The notes under the pieces were generated by a model. That model made no database searches. It had not been told where the DNA came from and worked only from the letters and a program-made list of their open reading frames with translations. Of a DNA stretch of 64,000 nucleotides, positions 1 through 7,225 are shown piece after piece (positions within the stretch are counted from its first letter, which is position 1; the number at the start of each line of letters is the position of its first letter). Position numbers and translations under genes: made by a program. This DNA comes from Lachnospiraceae bacterium (GTDB taxonomy: Bacteria; Bacillota; Clostridia; Lachnospirales; Lachnospiraceae). Where the stretch lies: the NCBI GenBank assembly GCA_017513125.1, contig JAFWDI010000029.1, positions 1 to 64,000 on the forward strand, read 5' to 3'.

Positions 1-392
1 AAATCCACCAGCCAGATCCCGATCGAGATCTGGGTGAATGACCCTCTCTTTTCGATCTTCGTGATCTTCGCGCAGAGCGCCTTCCCGGCGTCCATCAGGC
101 GCGCGAAGATGATATTGTCCTTTTCCGGAATATATCCGACCCTGCGCCCGTCGGCTGCCAGCAGCAGGATGGCATGCTCGTCGAATTTGTTATCCTCGCG
201 GCGCAGAGTGAGCTTATCCCCGACCGCGACCGCGTCCAGCACGGACGGATCCTGCAGGTGCGTGGTCCCCGCGATATACGAGTCGAACAGGTGCACCTCG
301 CGGATCAGCGGCTGCAGCAGCTCGCCGATCCCGTTCCCGTCCGCCTGAACGATCAGATCCTGTTTTCGGTTCAATGACAGTTCGTCCGCCAT
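1..392 (-). CDS. HIRAN domain protein, 3' end outside window
   Basis: The reading frame opens at an ATG at 392 and runs without a stop off the left edge, so the C-terminus is missing. About 130 residues are visible. From roughly residue 27 the sequence fits a HIRAN domain: a conserved start HLFDSYIAGT, then LRREDNKFDEHAILLL and GRRVGYIPEKDNIIFARLMD, the pattern of HIRAN beta strands. HIRAN domains in larger proteins bind DNA ends; in short bacterial proteins the role is unknown. It is followed upstream, in the same direction, by a J-domain-like and a Sel1-repeat gene, so it is probably the third gene of that transcription unit. Identification of the domain is confident; function is not. Confidence 0.75.
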   Translation of the reverse strand, partial: MADELSLNRKQDLIVQADGNGIGELLQPLIREVHLFDSYIAGTTHLQDPSVLDAVAVGDKLTLRREDNKFDEHAILLLAADGRRVGYIPEKDNIIFARLMDAGKALCAKITKIEKRGSFTQISIGIWLVD

Positions 393-480
393 ATCACGCC
401 TCCGTTTCCCGCCGCGCTCCGGTGCGCCGCAGGCTCCGCCGAACCGGCATGGGACTTTTAACCGGCATCGGGCTTTTCGC

Positions 481-1236
481 TCACACGTTCATCAGCCCGT
501 CCAGCACATCCTCCAGCTGCCGCCGGTACTCGCGGTACTGCCGCAGCCCGTTCCGGAGCTCCGCCTTCGTCTTTTCGCAGGCATCCTCGTCCTCCAGCAG
601 CATACGCCAGGTGTACGGTTCTGTCGTGCGGATCTCATCGATCTCTTTCTCGAGCTCCTCGATCCGCAGGGCAATGTCCGGCATCTCCACCGCCGGCACC
701 TCGCCGCCCAGATCAGCGAGCGCCTTCCTGACCAGGGCCGCCGCCTCGGTGAGGCGCTTCAGGTCGTTCGCACGATACGCGAGGAGCGCCTGGTTCCACA
801 GATCCATCAGCCCCGGGATCTCCTCGGTCATCGGGTGTGTATCCGGGTGCAGCTGCTTCGCGATCCATCGGTAGAGGTCGCGGATGCGCTTCTCCTCGTA
901 CTCGGATAGGATGCGGCCTTTCCGCGCGGCTTCGTTTCTCCGGATCATGTCCTGCAGGTTCGCGTAATACTCCGCCATCTCGCGCTGCAGCTGTTCGATC
1001 ATGACATCCTGATCGGGCTCTTCGCTGCGGTTTGCGGCCGCCTGGCAGAACGCGATCATCTTACGTAGTTTGATGCACTCGATCTTTTCCTCATAAATGT
1101 CCGTCAGCAGCTGCCCGAATTCGCATGTGTAAAGCCTGCCGATATGGACGGCCTCCTTCTCGAGCCGGTCCCGCTCCAGAATCAGCTCCTCGTAGCGTTC
1201 GGTCTGTCCGCCGCTTTCACGGATCAGTTCATCCAT
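481..1236 (-). CDS. J-domain-like coiled-coil protein
   Basis: This encodes about 251 residues, rich in Glu, Arg and Leu, with heptad-like helices on both sides of a short J-domain-like segment. The segment LYRWIAKQLHPDTHP around residues 121-135 contains the HPD tripeptide (130-132) by which DnaJ-type domains stimulate Hsp70. I placed the start at the ATG at 1236 rather than at the more upstream ATG. It is preceded by GAGGTG and overlaps the stop of the Sel1 gene as ATGGATGA, which implies translational coupling. The helical context suggests a co-chaperone or scaffold working with the neighbouring repeat protein, but no specific function can be assigned. Confidence 0.7.
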   Translation of the reverse strand: MDELIRESGGQTERYEELILERDRLEKEAVHIGRLYTCEFGQLLTDIYEEKIECIKLRKMIAFCQAAANRSEEPDQDVMIEQLQREMAEYYANLQDMIRRNEAARKGRILSEYEEKRIRDLYRWIAKQLHPDTHPMTEEIPGLMDLWNQALLAYRANDLKRLTEAAALVRKALADLGGEVPAVEMPDIALRIEELEKEIDEIRTTEPYTWRMLLEDEDACEKTKAELRNGLRQYREYRRQLEDVLDGLMNV

Positions 1237-2254
1237 CGCACACCTCAAAATCATAAAGGTCATAATACAATGTCACGATCCGCTCACCCCCGATCTCCGC
1301 TTTTTCGAAGAACTCGCCGACAGAGCGGTACCAGTGCTCCCCGTCCCCGCTGTCGAAGCGGATCACCACGGCGCCGTCCTCCTCGAGGGCCTCGACCGTG
1401 TACTCACGTCCGGCGAAACCGCCTTCCGGATCATACGGCGCGCCTTCCGCGTCCGCAAACATCTCATAGCAGAAGCGGATCTTTACCGGCGTCTCCAGCA
1501 GCTGATACAGATCGAAGAGGTCGATCATCCCCTCCGTGAGGACTGCGGCGGGGAGAGGGCCGGCAGGCAGCTCGTCCGCGCGTCCCTCATACCCGTACTC
1601 TTCGCGTATCAGCGTCTCGCGCACCTCGTACAGATCCCTGATCAGTCCCCGCATAAGGCTGAGATTTCCGAAAAACGGATTATAAACGATGCGGTTCGCC
1701 AGATCGTCCTTCGCCTCGAGCAGCAGGCCTTCCGCCTCCGCGAGGCACCCCTCCTCCTTACGGATGCGCGCCAGGCGGGTATAGATCTCGGGAAGCGGAT
1801 AGTACCGCATGTCCGAGATCGTGGGGCGGGCTTCATAGAGCCCTTCGACGATCTCGCGGTACTTCGCCTCGTCCTTCTCCACGTAATAGCCGTTCCGATA
1901 CATGTCCGCAAGCTTATATGTGCAGACCGGATTTCCCTGCTTCGCAGCTTTCTCGTAATAATGAAAGGCCTTCTCGTAGTCCCGCGTGCCCGTGCGGCCG
2001 TAGTACCAGATGTAGCCCAGGCCTTCGAGCGCGGGCTCATAGTTATATTCCGCGGCAAGCTCATAATACTTCAGGGCCAGATCGAAATCCTTCTGCTCAT
2101 AATACCAGCCGCCCAGATGCATCATGGCCCGCGGGTCCTTCGTCTCCTCGATCAGAAAACGCGCGGCTTCGGTGAAGAGGAAGGCCTCCTCTTCGGAAGG
2201 GTTCGTCTTCCGGTCAAAATCCCTGCAGATATTCATCGCTTCACGGATGGTCAT
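1229..2254 (-). CDS. Sel1/TPR-repeat protein
   Basis: The protein has about 341 residues. Residues from about 40 to 150 hold tandem Sel1-like repeats with the typical A-x-x-x-L-G-x-x-Y-x-x-G pattern, for example AMMHLGGWYYEQ, ALEGLGYIWYYGR and CTYKLADMYRNGYYVEKD. The C-terminal half is acidic and not recognised. Sel1 repeats are protein-interaction solenoids. I chose the ATG at 2254, which has GAGAGG seven bases upstream, over an in-frame TTG at 2260. It is the first gene of a unit with the J-domain-like and HIRAN genes. The role is unknown; assembly or quality control is a guess from the domain mix. Confidence 0.75.
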   Translation of the reverse strand: MTIREAMNICRDFDRKTNPSEEEAFLFTEAARFLIEETKDPRAMMHLGGWYYEQKDFDLALKYYELAAEYNYEPALEGLGYIWYYGRTGTRDYEKAFHYYEKAAKQGNPVCTYKLADMYRNGYYVEKDEAKYREIVEGLYEARPTISDMRYYPLPEIYTRLARIRKEEGCLAEAEGLLLEAKDDLANRIVYNPFFGNLSLMRGLIRDLYEVRETLIREEYGYEGRADELPAGPLPAAVLTEGMIDLFDLYQLLETPVKIRFCYEMFADAEGAPYDPEGGFAGREYTVEALEEDGAVVIRFDSGDGEHWYRSVGEFFEKAEIGGERIVTLYYDLYDFEVCDG

Positions 2255-2507
2255 GATCAATCCTCTCTTCCGCTGCGGTCCGTCTCAGATGCCCGGCGGC
2301 TTATAACCGTACTTCCGCCGCCGGCACTGACAAGTTTTCGGCGCCTGCCCGCCCGTAAGATCCTTCCTGTTCCGCGTCATTGAACGTTGACTCATAACAG
2401 ATAACAGAAAAATAACGGAAAAACTCAGACTTTGGACCTTTGGTGACCCCGCCCCGACGGGCGGGATCGGAAAATGGAGGGCCGTGCAGAGCGCCCGGAA
2501 AGATGCC
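2255..2507. other. Intergenic region, likely promoter of the Sel1/J/HIRAN unit
   Basis: About 250 bases lie between the coiled-coil gene and the Sel1 gene, both on the minus strand. A GC-rich hairpin at about 2448-2466 (CCCGCC / GGGCGGG) may end transcription of the coiled-coil gene but has no T-run. On the minus strand the following AT-rich stretch holds three near repeats ending in GTTAT (about 2391-2417), a plausible place for a promoter. I could not define -35 and -10 boxes. Confidence 0.35.
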
Positions 2508-3008
2508 TCAGATCTCCATCGTCTCCGTGGTGTTCGCCGCGTCCAGCGCGAGCTGCAGCGCAGACAGGCGCGCGGAGACTTCCTGGTAGGCGTCAGCCGC
2601 CGCCGCAATGTCGTAGTTCGCGATGGTATAGTCGATGATGTTTCCGGTGTTATAGCCCAGGACGCGCTCCTTCGGAAGGCGGGCGGCCATCACGCGGAGC
2701 TTCTCCTTCTGCGCGTTCAGCTGAGGCAGGAGCACCAGCGCCCGGTCGATGGTCAGGCCGTCAAAGCCCGGCAGCGTGTGCGTGGTGTTAAAAACGTTCA
2801 CCGCGTGCTTCGCGGTCCGCAGCTGCTCCTGCAGGGCCGCGATCTTCGCCTGCGTTTCGGCGAAATCGTACGCCGGCCGCAGCGTCTCGGGGTCCTCGGT
2901 CGAGGCCGCGCGGAACGTGGCGCTCTTCTGCTCGTTCTCCTGCAGTCTGCGAATCTCGTCCTCGAGCTTCTTTATGAGTTTTCCGGCCTCCGCCGACGTG
3001 TATTTCAT
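2508..3008 (-). CDS. Conserved coiled-coil protein of unknown function (DIP1984/septicolysin-like)
   Basis: The protein has 166 residues and is mostly helical. The N-terminus MKYTSAEAGKLIKKLEDEI and a central stretch AVNVFNTTHTLPGFDGLTI resemble a family of small Clostridia proteins that I recall as hypothetical. The general layout (N-terminal helix, Glu-rich middle, NIIDYTIANYDI) is reminiscent of the DIP1984/septicolysin-like family, but I am not certain. The ATG at 3008 has GAGAGG upstream. It stands alone, about 200 bases from a structured element upstream. No catalytic motif, signal peptide or membrane segment is visible. Confidence 0.55.
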   Translation of the reverse strand: MKYTSAEAGKLIKKLEDEIRRLQENEQKSATFRAASTEDPETLRPAYDFAETQAKIAALQEQLRTAKHAVNVFNTTHTLPGFDGLTIDRALVLLPQLNAQKEKLRVMAARLPKERVLGYNTGNIIDYTIANYDIAAAADAYQEVSARLSALQLALDAANTTETMEI

Positions 3009-3409
3009 GCCGCTCCTCTCCGGGCGCGCCGCGCGCCCATCACGATGTTCTTCGAGCTACAGTATAGCACTGTTTTTCCGCGGACAGCCAGCCCTGCCGG
3101 CACCTGCGGGCAATATCGTCCGCCCGGCAATGCCGGCGGCCCACAGCGCACCGGTCCCTGCGGCAGGGGCGAAAGCATCGAAGCGCGACCATGAAAGACC
3201 GATCGATACACACAGGAAAAACGAGGGAGAAATGTTTGTATCCGCACAAACATTTCAGCTCGACTGAGGCGGGAAATCATCGGATCTCCCGTCGAATTCG
3301 AGCGGTGCCCTCGTTTTTCTTATGTGTGAGATCTTAGTCTTTCAGGGAGCGCTGAGCGTTTACGGCCTGCTGCAGGAAGCCGGTGCACCCGCCGCGGCAT
3401 GGCCCGCCG
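3009..3409. other. 401-bp intergenic region with structured element
   Basis: This gap between the MATE gene and the coiled-coil gene contains no credible reading frame. Its middle third (3201-3333) is a strong multi-branched inverted-repeat element listed separately. The remainder (3009-3200) is GC-rich and holds a copy of the heptamer CAATGCC near 3128. I see no clear promoter boxes. Confidence 0.5.
3201..3333 (-). ncRNA. Candidate structured RNA or MITE-like element (three-way junction)
   Basis: The outer stem is 12 perfect base pairs, GAAAAACGAGGG (3216-3227) with CCCTCGTTTTTC (3308-3319), extended imperfectly to GATC on both sides. Inside lie a perfect 11-bp hairpin (3229-3239 with 3246-3256, loop of six) and a second arm built from GCTCGA/TCGAGC (3258-3263, 3298-3303) topped by CGGGA/TCCCG (3270-3291). 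One mismatch in that arm becomes a G-U pair only if the minus strand is transcribed, so I favour that strand. It could be a stable RNA, the end of the MATE transcript, a leader for the gene at 2508, or a short mobile repeat; terminal T-runs make it terminator-like. Confidence 0.5.
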
Positions 3410-4759
3410 CTACACGGCCCGCTCCCGCCGCAGGCGCCTCTGCAGCGCGATAAAATAGATCACGCATAGCACGATCCCCGCCACGGAAGATGCCGGCACC
3501 GCCAGCCCGATGTGGAACAATATGGTCGGCGTCTGCCGGCTTATGATCCACGAGATCGGAAGCCGCACCAGAAACGCTGTCAGGATGCCCTGAATCATAA
3601 CGAACCGTGTGCACTCCATGCCGTTGAAATACCCGATGAAGCAGAACACGAAGCCCACGAGCAGGCAGTCAATGCCGTACGCTTTCAGGTACTCCGCGCC
3701 CGCGGCGATGACCCCCGGATCACTTGCGAAAATGCTCGCCAGAATGTCTCCGTGGAAATACGCCAGCCAGAACATGGCCACGCCGATCAGGGTCGATACG
3801 ATCACCGCATAGACGAAGCCGCGCGTTGCTCGCTCCGGTTTTCCGGCTCCGCGGTTCTGCGCGACAAACGCTGCCAGCGACTGCATGAACGCAAGCGGAA
3901 TCAGCATGATGAAGTAGCAGACCTTCTCCGCCACGCCCACACCGGCTGAGACCGTGACGCCGAGGCCATTGATCAGGGACAGTATTACGAGAAACGTGAC
4001 GTTCGTCAGAATATCCTGAAGGGCAATGGGCGCCCCGATCCGGACGATCTTTCGGATGATGACCTTCTCCGGGCGGAGATGCGCCCGCTCCAGCCGGAAC
4101 GGCAGCTTCTTCCTTCGGATCATCAGAAGTGACAGCAGTACGCTGATGCCCTGCGCCGCCACGGTCGCAATAGCCGCTCCGCGCGCACCCATATCCAGAC
4201 CCGCCACCAGCAGGAGGTCGCCCGCGACATTGTACACACAGGCGATCACGACCGTGATGAGCGGCGTATGCGAATCACCGAGTCCGCGAAACACGCTGCT
4301 GATCAGGTTATAGGCTATGATGACCACATACCCCAGTCCGCAGACGCGGATGTAGGAGATCGTCTGGGTCATCGCCTCCTCCGGCGCGTTCAGCAGACGC
4401 GAGATCACACCGGCTCCGGCTGCAATGACCACCATCATGACCACTCCGATCACCAGAAACATGATACTTCCGCTGCCTATGATGCGGCCGCACTCGCGCT
4501 CGCGTTTCTGACCGATCATCTCGCCCAGATATACGGTCACGCCCATGGCCAGGCCGCTGATCATGCCCATCAGGGTGCTCATCAGCAAGGAACCCGTCGC
4601 CACGCCCGAAACGTCTGCCGGCTGCGCGAACCGCCCCACGATCAGCAGGTCGACCGCGCCGTAGAGCGACTGAATGAAGATCGCAGCAAAGACCGGGCCC
4701 GCGAATTTCATCAGGGGCCCGAGGATCTTTCCTTCGGTAAAATTCATGGTTCTTTCCAT
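3410..4759 (-). CDS. MATE family multidrug/sodium exporter
   Basis: This encodes about 449 residues with some twelve hydrophobic segments in two homologous halves, typical of MATE antiporters. The N-terminal MNFTEGKILGPLMKFAGPVF is the usual MATE start and GLGDSHTPLI matches the family's conserved inter-helix motif. Such proteins export cationic drugs or metabolites using Na+ or H+ gradients; the substrate here is unknown. The start is set at the ATG at 4759 because GGAGAG lies seven bases upstream; an earlier in-frame start lacks one. The leader carries a large terminator-like hairpin, so expression may be controlled by attenuation. Confidence 0.9.
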   Translation of the reverse strand: MERTMNFTEGKILGPLMKFAGPVFAAIFIQSLYGAVDLLIVGRFAQPADVSGVATGSLLMSTLMGMISGLAMGVTVYLGEMIGQKRERECGRIIGSGSIMFLVIGVVMMVVIAAGAGVISRLLNAPEEAMTQTISYIRVCGLGYVVIIAYNLISSVFRGLGDSHTPLITVVIACVYNVAGDLLLVAGLDMGARGAAIATVAAQGISVLLSLLMIRRKKLPFRLERAHLRPEKVIIRKIVRIGAPIALQDILTNVTFLVILSLINGLGVTVSAGVGVAEKVCYFIMLIPLAFMQSLAAFVAQNRGAGKPERATRGFVYAVIVSTLIGVAMFWLAYFHGDILASIFASDPGVIAAGAEYLKAYGIDCLLVGFVFCFIGYFNGMECTRFVMIQGILTAFLVRLPISWIISRQTPTILFHIGLAVPASSVAGIVLCVIYFIALQRRLRRERAV

Positions 4760-4781
4760 AGTGCACTCTCCACACGGTTTC

Positions 4782-4836
4782 AAAAAAACAAGCCGGACAG
4801 AAAAACAGGCATCTCAGCCTGTCATCTTATCCGGCT
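4782..4836 (-). terminator. Branched terminator/attenuator hairpin upstream of the MATE gene
   Basis: On the minus strand, AGCCGGA... and TCCGGCT (4830-4836 with 4791-4797) enclose a smaller perfect stem ACAGGC/GCCTGT (4822-4817 with 4810-4805). Seven T residues follow at once (4788-4782). A small hairpin GTCAT/ATGAC precedes it. It lies 118 bases after the cysK stop and 23 bases before the MATE start codon, so it may simply end cysK transcription or act as a conditional attenuator for the exporter. Confidence 0.65.
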
Positions 4837-4953
4837 CGTCATTCCTCTGATGACTTCACCCTCCGATGAACACAGGTTATTCGGTTGGTCTTTCGCGCTC
4901 CAATATAGCACAGCACAGGATCTTTGAAAAGTCCTGCCGGTCTCTCCCCGCGG

Positions 4954-5883
4954 TTACTCCTCGAACAGCACCGTCGAGAAGTACCGCTCCGCCGTATCGG
5001 GCAGGATCGTCACGACGGTCTTCCCCTCGCCGAGCTTTTCCGCGAGCTTCAGGGCCGCCGCCACGTTCGTTCCGGAGGAGATGCCGCACATGATGCCCTC
5101 GAGCCGCGCGAGGTCGCGCGCGGTCTGAATGGCCTCCTCGTCGGTCACGATGTAAATGTCGTCGTAAATGTTCTGGTTCAGAATAGGCGGGATGATGCCG
5201 TCGCCGATGCCCATCTGTACATGCGTGCTGACCGTGCCGCCCGCGAGGATGGCCGCGTTCTCCGGCTCGACCGCCCAGATCACCATGTCGGGGTAGAGCT
5301 TCTTCAGCGTCTCGCCGATGCCGGTGATGGTACCGCCGGTGCCGATGCCCGAGCAGAAGCCGTCGATCGGACCCGCGACCTGCTCAAGGATCTCGAGCGC
5401 GGTGTGATTCCGGTGGGTCTTCGTGTTATTCGGGTTCGCGAACTGCTGCGGCACGAAGACGCGCGGGTCCTCCTGCTCCATCTTCAGCGCCATCTGCAGA
5501 CACTCGTCGATGGCCTTTCCTATATCATTATCATCATGCACCAGGATGACCTCCGCCCCGTAGTGGCGCACCAGCTTCCGGCGCTCCTCGGAGACCGAGT
5601 CGGGCATGATGATGATCGTGCGGTAGCCGCGCACCGCGCCCACGAGAGCGAGGCCGATGCCCTGGTTTCCGCTGGTCGGCTCGACGATGATCGTGTCCGG
5701 CCCGACCTTTCCTTCCTTCTCCGCCTGGCGGATCATGTTATAGGCGGTGCGGGTCTTTACGGAGCCGCCGACGTTCAGGCCCTCGTACTTTACGAGGACC
5801 TCGGCATTGCCCGGTTTATTCATGCGGTTCAGGCGGATCATGGGCGTGCTGCCCAGCGCCTCAAGAATGTCATTGCAGATCAT
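4954..5883 (-). CDS. cysK: Cysteine synthase (O-acetylserine sulfhydrylase)
   Basis: The protein has 309 residues and belongs to the fold-type II PLP enzymes, which make L-cysteine from O-acetylserine and sulfide in the cytoplasm. The PLP lysine is Lys43 in GGSVKTRTAY, and the substrate loop is PTSGNQGIGLA (69-79). GIGTGGTITG binds the PLP phosphate and QFANPNNTKTHRNHT matches the cysteine synthase-specific segment. The loop has Gln where most CysK proteins have Thr (TSGNTG), a small deviation that could alter substrate choice. Length is normal. The likely alternative is a cystathionine beta-synthase-like or other specialised paralogue. It lies alone between the trxB terminator and the MATE gene. 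Confidence 0.88.
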   Translation of the reverse strand: MICNDILEALGSTPMIRLNRMNKPGNAEVLVKYEGLNVGGSVKTRTAYNMIRQAEKEGKVGPDTIIVEPTSGNQGIGLALVGAVRGYRTIIIMPDSVSEERRKLVRHYGAEVILVHDDNDIGKAIDECLQMALKMEQEDPRVFVPQQFANPNNTKTHRNHTALEILEQVAGPIDGFCSGIGTGGTITGIGETLKKLYPDMVIWAVEPENAAILAGGTVSTHVQMGIGDGIIPPILNQNIYDDIYIVTDEEAIQTARDLARLEGIMCGISSGTNVAAALKLAEKLGEGKTVVTILPDTAERYFSTVLFEE

Positions 5884-6054
5884 GGTGTGTCTTCTTCTTT
5901 CTTCGATATCGCGTTCCGTACCGGCACGCGTTTTCTGCGGTCCTTTTCGCGTATCCGCGGGTCATGCGGGAGCTGCACCGCGGCAATGCCGCGAACGCGG
6001 GACATACGCCCTTATATTTTGCCCTCTGGAGTCTGATTTTGCAAGGGAAAGCAC

Positions 6055-6090
6055 AAAAAAGGGGCTTCGGCGATCTCTCACCGAAGCCCC
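6055..6090 (-). terminator. Intrinsic terminator after trxB
   Basis: A perfect 10-bp stem GGGGCTTCGG / CCGAAGCCCC (6061-6070, 6081-6090) with a ten-base loop is followed on the minus strand by six T residues. It lies 44 bases beyond the trxB stop codon. Confidence 0.9.
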
Positions 6091-6133
6091 CGGTTCACTG
6101 ATTCGCGGGGATCATGCCCCCGGAAATGGCGGA

Positions 6134-7120
6134 TCAGAGTCCGTTGACATACCTGCAGGCCGCCAGCGCCGCGATCGCGCCGTCCGCCGCAGCGGTCGTC
6201 ACCTGGCGCACGGTCTTCGAGCGGCAGTCACCCGCGACGAACACGCCGGGGGTCTTCGTCACACAGGTCTCGTTCGTGTCGAAGTATCCGTAGCTGTTCA
6301 GGTCGCAGAGCTCCGCGAAGGGATCGTTCTCGGGGATCAGGCCGATCGCCACGAACAGACCGTCGCAGTCGATGCGCTCCTGCGAGCCGGGGGCGCCGCT
6401 GACGCCCGAGGTGTGCTCGATGGTCACGCCGGTAAACGTCGTGTCCGTCCCGATCTCACCGCCGGCCGCGCCGGTGAACGCGGCCGCACCCGCAGCGTCG
6501 CTCCCCGCGGTGTGCAGCGCCGTAAGCTTCACGCCCGCGTACGACTTCACGTTATCGCGCGCGAACAGCACTTCCTGCAGCTTCTCCTCGCCGGTAAAGA
6601 AGTCCAGATCCTGCAGCATCACGACCTCGCTGCACTTCTCGGCCAGCAGGACCGCCTCCTGCAGCGCGGAGTTTCCGCCGCCGGCCACACAGACCTTCTT
6701 CCCGGTGTAAAAATCGCCGTCGCAGACCGCGCAGAACGAGATGCCCTCGCCCACGAGGTCGTCCTCGCCGGGCAGCCCCAGCATGCGGTGCTTCACGCCC
6801 GCCGCGATGATCACGGCCTTCGCCTCGAACTCGCTGTCCTCGGTCACGACGACCTTGTGATCGCCCTCGTCGCGCACGCCGGTGACCTCCGAGAACTCGA
6901 TCTCGGCGCCCTGGCCCAGGATCTGGTCGAGCATGGCGTCCGCAAATTCATTTCCCGTCACGGACGCGAAACCGGGGATGTTCTCCACCTTCGGGGAGTG
7001 CGTGATCTGCCCGCCGAAGCCGGTCTTCTCGATCACGAGCGCGTTCTTTCCGTTCCGCTGCGCGTAGAGCGCCGCGGTCATTCCGGCGGGGCCGCCGCCG
7101 ACGACGATGATATCGTACAT
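6134..7120 (-). CDS. trxB: Thioredoxin reductase
   Basis: The protein has 328 residues and is a flavoprotein that passes electrons from NADPH to thioredoxin-like proteins. The N-terminal FAD motif is VVGGGPAGMTAA (6-17), the redox-active pair is Cys130-Ala-Val-Cys133 followed by Asp, the second dinucleotide motif is VAGGGNSALQEA, and FVAGDCR closes the FAD site near the C-terminus. An Ala/Gly-rich stretch of about 20 residues around 200-220 is inserted compared with typical TrxB. It lies directly downstream of nrdD, whose own C-terminus is a thioredoxin-like domain, and the two are probably functionally linked. Confidence 0.93.
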   Translation of the reverse strand: MYDIIVVGGGPAGMTAALYAQRNGKNALVIEKTGFGGQITHSPKVENIPGFASVTGNEFADAMLDQILGQGAEIEFSEVTGVRDEGDHKVVVTEDSEFEAKAVIIAAGVKHRMLGLPGEDDLVGEGISFCAVCDGDFYTGKKVCVAGGGNSALQEAVLLAEKCSEVVMLQDLDFFTGEEKLQEVLFARDNVKSYAGVKLTALHTAGSDAAGAAAFTGAAGGEIGTDTTFTGVTIEHTSGVSGAPGSQERIDCDGLFVAIGLIPENDPFAELCDLNSYGYFDTNETCVTKTPGVFVAGDCRSKTVRQVTTAAADGAIAALAACRYVNGL

Positions 7121-7173
7121 GGTATTCTCCTTCCGGGCCGCGGGGCGGGCAATGCCTCCCGGCTCTGACAGTA

Positions 7174-7204
7174 TTACGGAGCCGCAGATCTGCGGCCCCG
7201 TAAG
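7174..7204 (-). other. Long hairpin between nrdD and trxB
   Basis: A nearly perfect palindrome (TTACGG, GGCCGCAG, CTGCGGCT, CCGTAA arms) sits in the 105-base gap between nrdD and trxB. It lacks a T-run, so it is more likely an mRNA-stabilising or partial-termination hairpin than a full terminator. Confidence 0.5.
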
Positions 7205-7225
7205 GTCCTCTCTTTCAAATGCTGT

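Noticed and set aside
2285..2608. Short frames in the 2255-2507 gap
   Set aside because: They run antisense into the neighbouring genes, are Arg/Pro/Ser-rich and have no ribosome binding site.
4784..4900. GGCTGAGATGCC in the MATE leader resembles the CTGAGA element of TPP riboswitches
   Set aside because: The rest of the TPP consensus (the ACCC...GAACCTGATCTGG part) is absent, and the motif is simply the loop of the terminator hairpin.
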